Of a DNA stretch of 64,000 nt, positions 28,038-39,732 are shown one piece after another (positions within the stretch are counted from its first letter, which is position 1; each line of letters opens with the position of its first letter). The position numbers and the translations under genes are program-made. The notes below the pieces were generated by a model that made no database searches, was not told the origin of the DNA, and saw nothing but the letters and a program-made list of their open reading frames with translations. Location: assembly GCA_035560235.1 (NCBI GenBank), contig DATMAG010000003.1, positions 12,548 to 76,547 on the forward strand, written 5' to 3'. Source of the stretch: DASRDU01 sp035560235 (GTDB lineage: Bacteria > Acidobacteriota > Blastocatellia > RBC074).

Positions 28038-28874
28038 TTAGTTCAGATCACCCGGCCTGATTCCGGCATTGATGGCCTGACGGCGCAGTTCTTCGAGTTT
28101 CCTGGTGGTTTCGGCTTTCTTTTTCTGGATCTCTTCGAGCTTCTTCTGCTCTTCCTGCAGGGCGGTTTTCAGACGGCGGATGGCAAAGGCGTCGCTGGTG
28201 TTTGAAGTCCGGCCCTTTTCATCCACGCCGCCGGAGTTTTTGCGGATGCGGGTGTTGAGGTCGTTGATGCGCAACTGAATGACCTCCATTCTCTGGTCGG
28301 CATCGCGCAGTTCCTGAGCGAGTTCGGCCTGACGCGACTGGAAATAGCTCAGGTTCGGGCTGCCGTCGGGGAGTTTCGCTGAACCTTCAGTGAGCCTGTA
28401 CTGCTTCTCTTTTCCTTCCTGCTTCAGCGCCTCAACTTCGGCCTGAGCCTGCTTCGCCTCTTCGCGCAGCGACTGCAACTGCCGCGACAACTGAGTCATT
28501 CGCGCGCTGATTTCATTGCCTGCGCCTGCATCCTTCGGCGTGGGATCGAACAGCTGATTGCGCAGCCGGGCAATCTCAAGCTCGACGCTGTCAGCGCGCC
28601 GTTCAAGCCCGGCGGCCTTCTCCTGCGCCTTGCTCAACCGGTCGTTCCAGTCGCTTTCGTCCTTCGACTGAGCCGGTGCGGCTGCAGTCTGAGCGGCGGG
28701 TTTGGCGAACTTTCCCTTTGCCGGTGCGGCTGTTTCGCCTGGTTCGGACGCAGCGTTCACATCCTCGCTCGTCAGCGTCGGAACCGCGCGCGGCCTTGAC
28801 TGTGCCGGAGCGATGGTCAGCAGTCCGGCAGCCAGGCAAAGCGCAACTGAACAGTGTGTGATCTGATTTTTCAT
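28038..28874 (-). CDS. Exported coiled-coil protein, function unknown
   Basis: A 278-residue protein starting at the ATG at 28874, which has AGGA eight bases before it and gives a normal signal peptide (VALCLAAGLLTIAPAQS). After a linker rich in Ala/Pro/Lys, residues from about 75 to the end are almost entirely charged helix with heptad spacing (LSKAQEKAAGLERRADSVEL, LQEEQKKLEEIQKKKAETTR), interrupted by a proline-rich turn around SAKLPDGSPNLSYFQ. It resembles periplasmic coiled-coil proteins in general but no named family. It lies about 80 bases downstream of the pilin-like gene on the same strand, so cotranscription and an envelope role are plausible. Confidence 0.7.
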   Translation of the reverse strand: MKNQITHCSVALCLAAGLLTIAPAQSRPRAVPTLTSEDVNAASEPGETAAPAKGKFAKPAAQTAAAPAQSKDESDWNDRLSKAQEKAAGLERRADSVELEIARLRNQLFDPTPKDAGAGNEISARMTQLSRQLQSLREEAKQAQAEVEALKQEGKEKQYRLTEGSAKLPDGSPNLSYFQSRQAELAQELRDADQRMEVIQLRINDLNTRIRKNSGGVDEKGRTSNTSDAFAIRRLKTALQEEQKKLEEIQKKKAETTRKLEELRRQAINAGIRPGDLN

Positions 28875-28953
28875 GGCTGATTCCTGAAATGGCAAAAGGG
28901 AGCAGAGTCTTGCGCTCTGCTCCCGGTCAGGCTGAACCTGTGAAGTTCCGCGT

Positions 28954-29439
28954 TTAGCTGCCGCTTGAGCTGCTGACTGTGCCGTAGCCCGTCCAGCCCT
29001 GAATCGTCGCGCGCGCGGCGGCGCCGGTCAGCGGAGTGGCGTTGACATACTCCCTCAGCGCGCCGTCTTCGATTGCGCCAAAATCGCGAGTGCCTGATCC
29101 GGCAGTGGCGCGATAAGCGGTCACCGCATACTGCGTGGCAGACGGTGTCTGTTCAGCATAAACGTAACCGGACTTCGGTGAAGTGGTCGTGCTGGCGGTC
29201 GTGAACGAACTGTCAATGTTACCTGCCGACACAAGCTGAGCGAGTGTGCCGTAGGTGTTGTTTGAGTTCGCGTATGAGAACTGGCCGCTGATGATGGTGC
29301 GCATGTTGCCAGCCGTTGCTGATTCGTTGGCTGAACGACGGGCATTGAGCAGGTTCGGAATCGCAATCGCCGCGATGATGCCGATGATCGCCACGACGAT
29401 CAGCAGTTCGATAAGTGAGAAACCCTTCTGCTTTTTCAT
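28954..29439 (-). CDS. Type IV pilin-like protein (PilA-type)
   Basis: A 161-residue prepilin. The start at 29439 has GAGGAG nine bases upstream. The leader MKKQKG is followed by the hydrophobic methylation and assembly helix FSLIELLIVVAIIGIIAAIA, with E5 present, so prepilin peptidase would cut before F. The globular part begins LLNARRSANESATAGNMRTI and continues with SGQFSYANSNNTYG. It has no cysteine pair and ends Ser-rich (SSSSGS). The helix-to-globule junction with RRSANESATAGNMRTI is typical of Acidobacteriota/Deltaproteobacteria pilins. Assembly genes are not in the window. The neighbouring Wzy_C and GT-C genes raise the possibility of pilin glycosylation. Confidence 0.9.
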   Translation of the reverse strand: MKKQKGFSLIELLIVVAIIGIIAAIAIPNLLNARRSANESATAGNMRTIISGQFSYANSNNTYGTLAQLVSAGNIDSSFTTASTTTSPKSGYVYAEQTPSATQYAVTAYRATAGSGTRDFGAIEDGALREYVNATPLTGAAARATIQGWTGYGTVSSSSGS

Positions 29440-29838
29440 TTGTTGTGTCTCCTCTGGATCCGGTTTGAGCGTCGTGGTCTGGTGACACCGAACGCTGTTT
29501 ACAATAACTCTTGAAGCCGCTGCCTTGCCGCTTCCGGCTCCTCGTTTGAGCAAGCCCGGTGCCAGAGCAGAGAGTCATTGCGATCGCGCAGCTAAGCATC
29601 TGAAACCACAGACAGATGAGTTCCATACGAAAACCGCTTGTCGCCACGCCGGAAAACACCGGGTGACAAAATCCGGCAAAAAAACCTCCCGATATTTTGT
29701 CAGAGACCGGAAAATGCAGGTGAACTGCGCTCGCAACCTTCAAAGTGAACGATCTGTCTCCATCGGGAGCGGGACGCTCGCGCTCCCGGTGAAGTGCCCC
29801 CGAAAAAATCATGCTGCGAAAGGAAGTGTGTGCTGTGT
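29440..29838. other. Divergent intergenic region between pilin-like and membrane glycosyltransferase genes
   Basis: About 400 bases without a credible gene. It holds an 8-bp stem hairpin (29764-29771 with 29781-29788, loop of nine) upstream of the plus-strand gene. An A-rich run of C-plus-A near 29690 precedes it. No convincing -35/-10 or sigma54 site was found for the pilin-like gene on the minus strand. Confidence 0.4.
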
Positions 29839-32100
29839 ATGATAGCGCCTCGCGCCCTGCAGGTTTGCATCCCCATGAAGTCTTCACCTTTGCAAGTACG
29901 CGCTGCGGCTCAGAGTTCCCGCACCGCTTCTGCTGTCAGCCTTTCAGCGACTGGTTTCAATCTGCTCTTCCTCGCCGGAATGATCGGCCTCGCCGCTGTC
30001 TTCATTTCATATCGTGAAGCAGACCTCGGCAGGCTTCCGGCGTTGACCGGGGCATTCGTCACTTCACTGATTCACGAAAGACTTTGCGATCCGGCCCTGG
30101 CTGTGCAGAGTCTGACCGGCGCAGTCGTCGCGCTGCTGATCGTGCTGTCGTGGTATGGAGCAGGCGAGCTGATCGTTTCGCTCTGCCGTCGCCTGTTTGC
30201 TGAAGCATCAGCGAGTGAAACTGAGGCTGTCGTTTCGCCTGCGCTGGAACTTGCCCGCAGGTGCGCTTATGGCGCAGGGCTGTGGTCACTGCTCTGGTTT
30301 ATCCTGGGATTGTGCGGCCTCTATCGCAGGCTGGTGGCAGCAGCCGCGCTCGCCTGCGGTCTGGCGCTGTTTGCCGGATCATTCAGATCAGCCTGGATTC
30401 GTCGCCTCGCTGCTGCTGATGAAGCTGAAAGGGAATCCCGATCAGGCTGGCTGTTTCGCGTGGCCGTCGTGATCACGCTCATTCCGGTTCTGCTGGCGCT
30501 GCTGGCCGCGCTGGCTCCGCCGACCGGCAAGGATGCGCTGATCTATCACCTCGCCCTGCCCAAAGCCTTTCTGGCCGCAGGCGGGCTGACTGACGTGCCG
30601 GACAACATCGCCGCTTATTACGCGCTCGGCGTTGAGATGAACGGAGTGTGGGCGCTGCTCGTCGGCGGCATCTTCAATCCGCGAATTGCTGAAGCAGCCT
30701 TCGGCGCGATGACCTTCACCTTTTACCCGCTGCTGCTTGCGATGGTTTACGGCTGGGCGCGTGAACTCAGGCTCAGCAGGGCCGAAGCCCTGACTGCCGC
30801 CGCGATGATGGCAGCCATCCCGACGGCGTGGCTTTCGGCCTCGACCGGATACACCGACCTGGCGCTGACGCTCTATCTGGCGCTGACGATTCACGCCGCT
30901 GCCCGCTGGTGGCTGACGGCGCACCCGCTAAATCTGGCCTGGCTCGCGCTGGCGCTCGGCTGCGCGCTGACGATCAAGCTGATCGCCGTTTTTGCAGTCT
31001 TCCCGCTGCTGCTGCTCTTTCTCTTCAGGGCGCGGCAGGCGCAGGATCAGGCGCCCGCTGTCAGGCGGATTCTCTGGTCAGGAACGCTCGCGCTCTCGGC
31101 GGCCAGCCTGCTCGGCAGTCAGTGGTATCTGCGCAACTGGATTCGCACGGGCAGCCCGATCTTTCCTTTTTATCTCAATCTCTGGAAAGGCAGCGCGCCG
31201 GGCTGGGACGCCACGCGGTCGCAGATGTATTCGGTCTTTCTGTCGAGTTACGGTGGTTTTCCGAAAGGCCTCACGGATTATCTGCTCGCGCCGTTTCGCG
31301 TCTCGCTGACCGCACAGCCCGAATCGTTTGCTGATTACGACGGCGTGCTGGGCATCTCATTTCTGCTCGGCCTGCCGCTGCTCGCGCTCGCGCTGCACTG
31401 TGCGGCATTGAGCGTCGAACTGAAGGTTGCGGTTTTCTTTTCTGCCGCGCTCTTTGTGTGCTGGCTTTTTTCAAGCGAGCAGTTGCGCTTTCTGCTCCCG
31501 GCGCTGCCCGGACTTTCAGTGGCAATCGTGGCTGCCGCCGCGACTCTGAGCAGGCGCGAGGAGCGACCGTCTCAGACCGGTCTGACTCACTGGATGCTGC
31601 TGGCAGGCGCGCTTCCCGGCTTGCTGGTCTGTGCGGCCTGGTTTCTTGAAAGGAATCCGCTGCGTGTCGTCCTCGGCGGCGAATCGCAGGCGGGTTATCT
31701 GACCGGGCAGCTCGATTATTACCCGTATTATGAACTCGTGAATTCGCAGCTTCCGGCTGATGCCCGCGTCTGGCTCATCAACCTGCGCCGCGACAGTTAC
31801 CACCTTGAGCGGCCCTTCTTTTCTGATTATCTGTTTGAGGATTACACGCTGACGCGGGATGTGAGGGAAGCGAAGGATCTGCCGGAACTGCGCGCCCGCG
31901 CGCGAGCCAGGGGAATCACTCACCTGCTCCTGCGTCACGACGTGCTGCTCGATTATGCGCGCTCACCCGTGGTGAACGATAAACTTCCGGAGGCTGAGAA
32001 CCGGCAGAAGATGGATCTGCTGAAATCGTTTCTGACCGAAGGAACCAGAATCATCCGCAGCGATCAGAAATTCATGCTGATCGAACTGCCACGAGCCTGA
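29839..32100 (+). CDS. Large GT-C-like membrane glycosyltransferase
   Basis: About 753 residues with 12 or more membrane segments. The first large periplasmic loop holds PPTGKDALIYHLALPKAFLA and later MNGVWALLVGG and WLSASTGYTDLALTLYLALT, which resemble bacterial phospholipid-carrier-dependent glycosyltransferases. The aspartate in GKDALIYH is the expected acidic residue. The soluble C-terminus (RVWLINLRRDSYHLERPFFS) is predicted to be extracytoplasmic. The start at 29839 is a choice: AAAGGAAG lies about 12 bases before it, while ATG at 29875 would drop 12 residues. It is divergent from the pilin-like gene and ends before the palindromic element at 32133. Confidence 0.78.
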   Translation: MIAPRALQVCIPMKSSPLQVRAAAQSSRTASAVSLSATGFNLLFLAGMIGLAAVFISYREADLGRLPALTGAFVTSLIHERLCDPALAVQSLTGAVVALLIVLSWYGAGELIVSLCRRLFAEASASETEAVVSPALELARRCAYGAGLWSLLWFILGLCGLYRRLVAAAALACGLALFAGSFRSAWIRRLAAADEAERESRSGWLFRVAVVITLIPVLLALLAALAPPTGKDALIYHLALPKAFLAAGGLTDVPDNIAAYYALGVEMNGVWALLVGGIFNPRIAEAAFGAMTFTFYPLLLAMVYGWARELRLSRAEALTAAAMMAAIPTAWLSASTGYTDLALTLYLALTIHAAARWWLTAHPLNLAWLALALGCALTIKLIAVFAVFPLLLLFLFRARQAQDQAPAVRRILWSGTLALSAASLLGSQWYLRNWIRTGSPIFPFYLNLWKGSAPGWDATRSQMYSVFLSSYGGFPKGLTDYLLAPFRVSLTAQPESFADYDGVLGISFLLGLPLLALALHCAALSVELKVAVFFSAALFVCWLFSSEQLRFLLPALPGLSVAIVAAAATLSRREERPSQTGLTHWMLLAGALPGLLVCAAWFLERNPLRVVLGGESQAGYLTGQLDYYPYYELVNSQLPADARVWLINLRRDSYHLERPFFSDYLFEDYTLTRDVREAKDLPELRARARARGITHLLLRHDVLLDYARSPVVNDKLPEAENRQKMDLLKSFLTEGTRIIRSDQKFMLIELPRA

Positions 32101-32132
32101 TTCCCCTGGAAGCGCGAGCGCAAAAGCAGGCG

Positions 32133-32235
32133 GAGAGATGACGGAACAAACGGAAATAACGAAACAGACGGAAAGTACAAAGTGTCAGGACTTGTTTCGT
32201 TTGTTCCGTTCTTTTCGTCTGTTCCGTCATCTCTC
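32133..32235. repeat. Palindromic element, family with 53751-53862 (copy A)
   Basis: Arms of about 40 bases (32133-32174 and 32195-32235) pair almost perfectly and each contain alternating ACGGAACA and ACGGAAATA blocks. It lies between the stops of two convergent genes and would form a long hairpin in either transcript. Confidence 0.85.
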
Positions 32236-32248
32236 TGTTGATTGCAGT

Positions 32249-33487
32249 TCAGGCGAGGTCGCCGTTGAACTTCACATCCCACTTCGCGTCTGATTTGACC
32301 AGCCTGTCCCAGGTCATCTCCCTGCCGCTGTAAGCCGCCGTCCGGCCCAGGATCACGCTCAGCGTGGATTCAGCGCCCTGCTCTGCCTGGTTGTCGAATC
32401 TGCCGTTTTTGATGCCTTCGACAAAGGCCTTCACCTTGTCAGCCACTGACGTGGCCATCGCTGAGGTCGTGCCTGAATCCCACTTCTCGCCATTATTGAA
32501 GCTGATGAAGACAGGCCCGCCCTGATGCGATTCTGACGCGCCCTTCGTGCCGAAGAAGCGTTCACCCGAATCGCGGTAGCCCTTGTTCCTGAACTGATTC
32601 GAATTGAAGCTGATCTTCACATCGCCCGGATAAACGAAGGTCATGATGTAATGATCCCACACGTCGCCGACATCCTTGCGCACGATGCGCCCGCCCGTTC
32701 CCATCGCCTTCACGGGATGCGTTTTCATCACCCAGTTGACGCAGTCAATGATGTGAATGTTCTGCTCGACCAGAATGTCGCCCGAGAGCGCCCGGTCAAA
32801 GACCCAGTTGCGCAGCCGCGCTTCCATCTCTGACATGCCGGGCTTTGCCTTGCGGTCGAGATCGTTCGTGTAATAGAACGTCTGACCAAGCACCACGTCA
32901 CCCATTTCACCGGCGTGAATCTTTTCAACCATCTGGCGGTAAGGTTCGGCATAACGCTTCTGAAAGCCGACGTGAATGCTGACCTTGCCGTTGTACTGCT
33001 GCCCGGCTTTGATCACGCGCTTGCAGCCGTGAACATCGGTGGCAACGGGTTTTTCAAGATAGACGTGTTTGCCTGCGGCCAGTGCAGCCTCGAAATGATC
33101 GGGATGAAAATATGGCGGGCTGGTCACCAGCACAATGTCCACATCCTTCGACTGCACCAGTTTTTCATAAGCTTTCATGCCCTTGAAAATATTCGCTGAC
33201 GGAATCTTCGCATAGTTTTTTTCTTCAGCGATTTTGTCGAACCGGTCGCGGGTTTCGGTCAGCCGGTCATCAAAGAGATCCATCAGCGCCGTCACGCGCG
33301 TGTCGGTGTGCCTGACAAACTGCCCGCCGACCTCGTTGCCGCGCCCGCCGCAGCCGATGATGCCGAGGCCGGGCGAGGAATTGGCGGGCGTGCCGAAAAC
33401 AGAGGCTGCCGGAATGAACATCAGGCCCGCTCCGGTAGCAGTTGCAGCTTTGACGAATCTGCGGCGCTCAGTATTCTGCTTTTTCAT
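32249..33487 (-). CDS. Tat-exported Gfo/Idh/MocA family oxidoreductase
   Basis: A 412-residue protein with an RRRFVKAATATGAGL Tat-type signal and GGAGG six bases before the ATG. Residues after the signal form the NAD(P)-binding fold: LGIIGCGGRGNEVGGQF, then VTALMDLFDD and the LVTSPPYFHPDHFEAALAAG helix. The family catalytic block EKPVATD follows. The C-terminal part is the Gfo/Idh alpha/beta domain. Members oxidise or reduce sugars, inositols or related compounds; exported members such as this are common in Acidobacteriota and Planctomycetota, but the substrate is unknown. The upstream spacer carries the repeat at 33544. Confidence 0.9.
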   Translation of the reverse strand: MKKQNTERRRFVKAATATGAGLMFIPAASVFGTPANSSPGLGIIGCGGRGNEVGGQFVRHTDTRVTALMDLFDDRLTETRDRFDKIAEEKNYAKIPSANIFKGMKAYEKLVQSKDVDIVLVTSPPYFHPDHFEAALAAGKHVYLEKPVATDVHGCKRVIKAGQQYNGKVSIHVGFQKRYAEPYRQMVEKIHAGEMGDVVLGQTFYYTNDLDRKAKPGMSEMEARLRNWVFDRALSGDILVEQNIHIIDCVNWVMKTHPVKAMGTGGRIVRKDVGDVWDHYIMTFVYPGDVKISFNSNQFRNKGYRDSGERFFGTKGASESHQGGPVFISFNNGEKWDSGTTSAMATSVADKVKAFVEGIKNGRFDNQAEQGAESTLSVILGRTAAYSGREMTWDRLVKSDAKWDVKFNGDLA

Positions 33488-33543
33488 TTCAGTCCTCCGT
33501 AAGATGAAGATTGCGAGTAGTGAATCAGCGGGCAGGAGACTTC

Positions 33544-33634
33544 GCTAATGAACACGAATGTTCACGAATGAAAGACCCGCGATGGTCTGCTGGTCATTCC
33601 ATTTCGTTCTGATGCGTGTGCCTTCGCGGCTGAA
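33544..33634. repeat. Degenerate palindromic repeat (AACACGAA family), copy 1
   Basis: Left arm CTAATGAACACGAATGTTCA with CGAATG, right arm (from 33597) complementary to it with mismatches, ending CGTGTGCCTTCGCGGCTGAA. Similar arms flank the palindrome at 37691-37873. It lies upstream of the Gfo/Idh gene and downstream of the TlpA-like gene start region. Confidence 0.5.
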
Positions 33635-33696
33635 TTCCTCTTCTCTGATCACCACCAGTTTGTGTTGCTGGTCAGATTATTTTCTGAGTTGAATGA

Positions 33697-34251
33697 TTAC
33701 TGGCTGACCAGCGGGTTGATGGCAGCGTCAAACTCCTCGTAGCTTTTGCCGCCGATCAGTTTGCTTTTGAGATTGCCTGTGCGGTCAAACAGAAAGTTTG
33801 TCGGCACGACACCTTCCCAGGACTTATCCATCACACTGACGAATTTTTCCGGGTCGTCTTCGTTCTGCAAATAGTTAATGAAATCGGAAAGCTGTTTCTG
33901 CGCAAAGGGCCTGACCTTTGTCTCCAGATCTTCGAGGTCGTCGAAGGAAACAGCGATGACCGTGAATTTTTTGTCCCTGTATTTCTGCTGCACGCGGGCG
34001 ATGTCGGGCAATTCCCTGAGACAGGGCTTGCACCACGTGGCCCAGAGGTTGACGAGTACAACCTCACCGCGATGACTTTCAAGCACGCTGCGGAATTCGG
34101 CAGCGCCAATCGGTTCGACCGTCTTCGGCCTGAGCAGTTCGGCCCGCACCTGGGCAGCCTGCTGACTGCCGTTACTTCTCGTCGCCATGCCACAACCAGC
34201 CAGCAATGCCGCGCAAACCGTACTCAGAAATAATTTCCGGAATCTGATCAT
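33697..34251 (-). CDS. TlpA-like thioredoxin-fold lipoprotein
   Basis: A 184-residue lipoprotein: signal peptide ending CAALLAGCGM, where the cysteine after LAG is the lipidation site. The redox domain carries VVLVNLWATWCKPCLRELPD, with the CKPC active site, and the later block VIAVSFDDLED and VVPTNFLFDRTGNLKSKLIG, whose cis-proline precedes the T-N-F strand. It is a TlpA/ResA-like thiol:disulfide oxidoreductase attached to the envelope, often supporting cytochrome c maturation or disulfide reduction. The ATG at 34251 has GAGG six bases upstream and suits the lipobox; ATG at 34269 also has a weak site. Downstream of the gene is the CzcA-type gene. Confidence 0.9.
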   Translation of the reverse strand: MIRFRKLFLSTVCAALLAGCGMATRSNGSQQAAQVRAELLRPKTVEPIGAAEFRSVLESHRGEVVLVNLWATWCKPCLRELPDIARVQQKYRDKKFTVIAVSFDDLEDLETKVRPFAQKQLSDFINYLQNEDDPEKFVSVMDKSWEGVVPTNFLFDRTGNLKSKLIGGKSYEEFDAAINPLVSQ

Positions 34252-34415
34252 ACCAGCCTCACTTGTCATTTCCTGCTGTTCGCCCCTCCAGGCTTTCCGA
34301 TGAATCTGTCCTGACGGATGGCTGAATCATCGGCAACACGGGCCGGAATATCAAGTGATCTGATTGAAAGCGAGGAACTGAAACTGCGTTTTGATAATCA
34401 CCCGTCCGCGGAGCG

Positions 34416-34482
34416 GACAGGAAAAACTTCTGAAGCCCGTCCTACTCCAGTTCCGCAGACACGAAAGACTTCTGAAGCCGTC

Positions 34483-34486
<4 letters not shown>
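34416..34486. repeat. Two 29-30 bp direct repeats at the end of the RND pump gene
   Basis: GACAGGAAAAACTTCTGAAG with CCCGTCCTAC (34416-34445) and GACACGAAAGACTTCTGAAG with CCGTCTTAC (34458-34486). The second copy includes the stop codon of the pump gene. Their cores are palindromic (CTTCTGAAG). Confidence 0.7.
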
Positions 34487-37650
<3,164 letters not shown>

Positions 37651-37690
37651 GGAAAATTTCAGGCAGTGGCAAGGTCAGCCAGGCTGCCCT

Positions 37691-37873
37691 GAATGAACAC
37701 GAAACAAAGCAGGCTGGTGAGACTCGATCCTGACAACGTTCTCAATTCTCAATTCCGCATTCTCCATTCCTTTGCAGAGAACAATGAACTGTCAGCTTCT
37801 CTCCGGGAAGGAATGGCGAATGCAGAATTGAGAATGTGCCCTGGATCGTGCCGGTTCGTGTGCCTTCGTGGCC
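37691..37873. repeat. Nested palindromic repeat between RND adaptor and pump genes
   Basis: Inner arms of 26 bases (37745-37770 and 37810-37835) pair with two mismatches and are built of heptamers of the CTCAATT/GCATTCT type. Outer parts carry AACACGAA on the left and its complement TTCGTGTGCCTTCGTGG on the right, the family seen at 33544. The element fills most of the spacer between the two genes. Confidence 0.75.
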
Positions 37874-37886
37874 GCCTTGCGCTCTT

Positions 37887-39164
37887 CTACTCTTCGGACA
37901 TCGCGCCTTTCAGAAATTCGGATTTGATGAAGAAGCCGCCGCGCGTCACGACGCGCTCGCCCTTGTGCAGGCCGCTGGTGATTTCGACCTGGGTTCCCTG
38001 CTCTCTGCCCGTCTGGACGACGCGCTTTTCAAAGCTGTCATCGCTGACGGCCACAAAGACGACGCGCTGGCCCTGCATCTCCTGCACGGCTTCGCGCGGC
38101 ACGGCCAGCAGCGGCGCGGTTCTGCCGGTTGACAGGTGAATGGCGGCGTACATTTCGGGGCGCAACTGTCCGTGCGGATTTTCGATCAGACAGCGCACCT
38201 GCGTTGTGCGGGTTTCAGGATTGAGCGATTCACCGATGTGCACGACGCGCCCGGCAAAATGTTTGTCCGGGAAAGCCTGCACCGTCAGCCAGACCGGTTG
38301 TCCCGGCCTGACCAGAGCGGCGTCCTTTTCAGGCACTTCGGCCACGGCCCACAGGGTCGAAAGATTGGCAATCACCAGCAGGTCTTCAGCCGGATTGACG
38401 ACCGTGCCGATGCTGACGTTGCGTTTGGTGACGACGCCCGCAATCGGCGCGCTAATGACGGCGTATTCTGTGTTTTCAGGCGTCATGCCGAGGTGTTCCA
38501 GAAATTCTTCGGTGCGCCGCTGTTCGGTTCTGGCCTGTTCGAGTTCCGAAGTGGCGGCAGTGATTTCAGCCGCCGCCTGGCGCTGTTCGCGCTGCGACAC
38601 CGCGCCGATGGCCTGCAAACGATCAATGCGTTCAAGTTCAGCCTGCGCGAAGGCCAGCGTCTTTTCGGCGCGTGTGACCCGCGACAGAGCTTTTGAGTGA
38701 TCGGCCAGCGCCTGCACCAGTTCGTGACTGTGAACGAAGACCACCGGCTGACCGGCTTTGACCTGATCACCGACCGTGACCAGCACTCTGGCCACACGGC
38801 CTTCAGTCGGTGAACCGACGCGGGCCGAAGCATCTTCATTAACCTGAATCCGCCCGGTCGCCTCCAGTTCCAGCGGCAGCGACTGTTCGCTGACCACCTG
38901 CGTTTCAATGGCTGCGCGACTCAGGGCTTCGGCTGAAAACTGCACGCGCTCCGGCGCGTCTTTCGGAGCTTCCGTTCCGGCGACGACCGGCGCTTCAGTC
39001 GCGGCAGTTGTTTTGCCTGACCAGCGCGACCGCAGCAGCAATGCTGCGCTGCCCAGCAGCGCCAGAATGATTACAATCCAGATCACGGTGCGAACTCCGC
39101 GCGCAGCCCGGCGCTCCTGCGCTGTCGGGACTGTAGCGGACGGGATATTTGATTCTCCGGGCAT
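37887..39164 (-). CDS. RND efflux periplasmic adaptor subunit (CusB/CzcB family)
   Basis: A 425-residue membrane-fusion protein with one N-terminal membrane anchor (VIWIVIILALLGSAALLL). The barrel-sandwich and coiled hairpin regions follow: GRIQVNEDASARVGSPTEGR, ALADHSKALSRVTRAEKTLA, then YAVISAPIAGVVTKRNVSIG with TVVNPAEDLLVIANLSTLW, a standard set for the CzcB/CusB group. It links the pump subunit to an outer-membrane channel. It lies 236 bases before the pump gene on the same strand. The usual CzcC-like gene is not next to it, so the channel must come from elsewhere, or the pair works with a shared TolC-type protein. No metal-sensing regulator is beside it. Confidence 0.92.
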   Translation of the reverse strand: MPGESNIPSATVPTAQERRAARGVRTVIWIVIILALLGSAALLLRSRWSGKTTAATEAPVVAGTEAPKDAPERVQFSAEALSRAAIETQVVSEQSLPLELEATGRIQVNEDASARVGSPTEGRVARVLVTVGDQVKAGQPVVFVHSHELVQALADHSKALSRVTRAEKTLAFAQAELERIDRLQAIGAVSQREQRQAAAEITAATSELEQARTEQRRTEEFLEHLGMTPENTEYAVISAPIAGVVTKRNVSIGTVVNPAEDLLVIANLSTLWAVAEVPEKDAALVRPGQPVWLTVQAFPDKHFAGRVVHIGESLNPETRTTQVRCLIENPHGQLRPEMYAAIHLSTGRTAPLLAVPREAVQEMQGQRVVFVAVSDDSFEKRVVQTGREQGTQVEITSGLHKGERVVTRGGFFIKSEFLKGAMSEE

Positions 39165-39732
39165 GACCTTTAATCCTGTCGGCGGCCTGATCGTTTCGCC
39201 TTCGGGCAGTCACAACTGCGAATGCTTCAGACGCCTGAACATATGATTTTTATTCGAGTAAGGTAAGACGAATTTGCAGATCAGGGCGACTGGTTTACTG
39301 GCGCCGTGATCTGTTTCTTCCCTGCGGACAGGGTTCACTGATATGCCTGGTGAACTGCCATCATCGTTCATCGGAGACAGTCTTTATCGGAACCGGCCTT
39401 TCCGTCAAAGAGCTGAGCAAAATCTTTTGTGATCGGCGCAATCAACCGGCTGCAATGTCAGCCTCGCCGCTGATTTTTCCCTGCCCTGTGACCTGACAGC
39501 AGTCGGCTTTGATGACACAGCGATTACCGTGCCGCCGCGAAATAATTTTACTGTGCGGGATTTCAGGAGTGAACGATGGCGGGTTTGTCACTCGTCTCTT
39601 GCATCGCTGCAATTTTCTGGCAGGATAACTGCATCTGTCCGGCAGATTCAGTAAAGCATCGGACAGGCTTTCAGCAGTGTGAAAATCACGCCCATTCATA
39701 AAGCAAACATCACCTGAAGGAGGCTCGCGCTG
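39165..39732. other. Intergenic region between RND adaptor and PIG-L deacetylase genes
   Basis: About 570 bases, divergent genes on each side. Minus-strand signals for the adaptor gene are weak (a TATGTT-like -10 near 39237-39242). The 85-codon minus-strand frame at 39442-39699 has no recognisable composition or homology and is not called. GAAGGAGG at 39714-39721 is the ribosome-binding site for the plus-strand gene. Confidence 0.4.

Noticed and set aside
29578..29590. HIP1-type GCGATCGC as evidence for a cyanobacterium
   Set aside because: Only a single clear copy was noticed, which is expected by chance.
39442..39699. Minus-strand 85-codon frame
   Set aside because: No ribosome-binding site, no recognised domain and no support from context.
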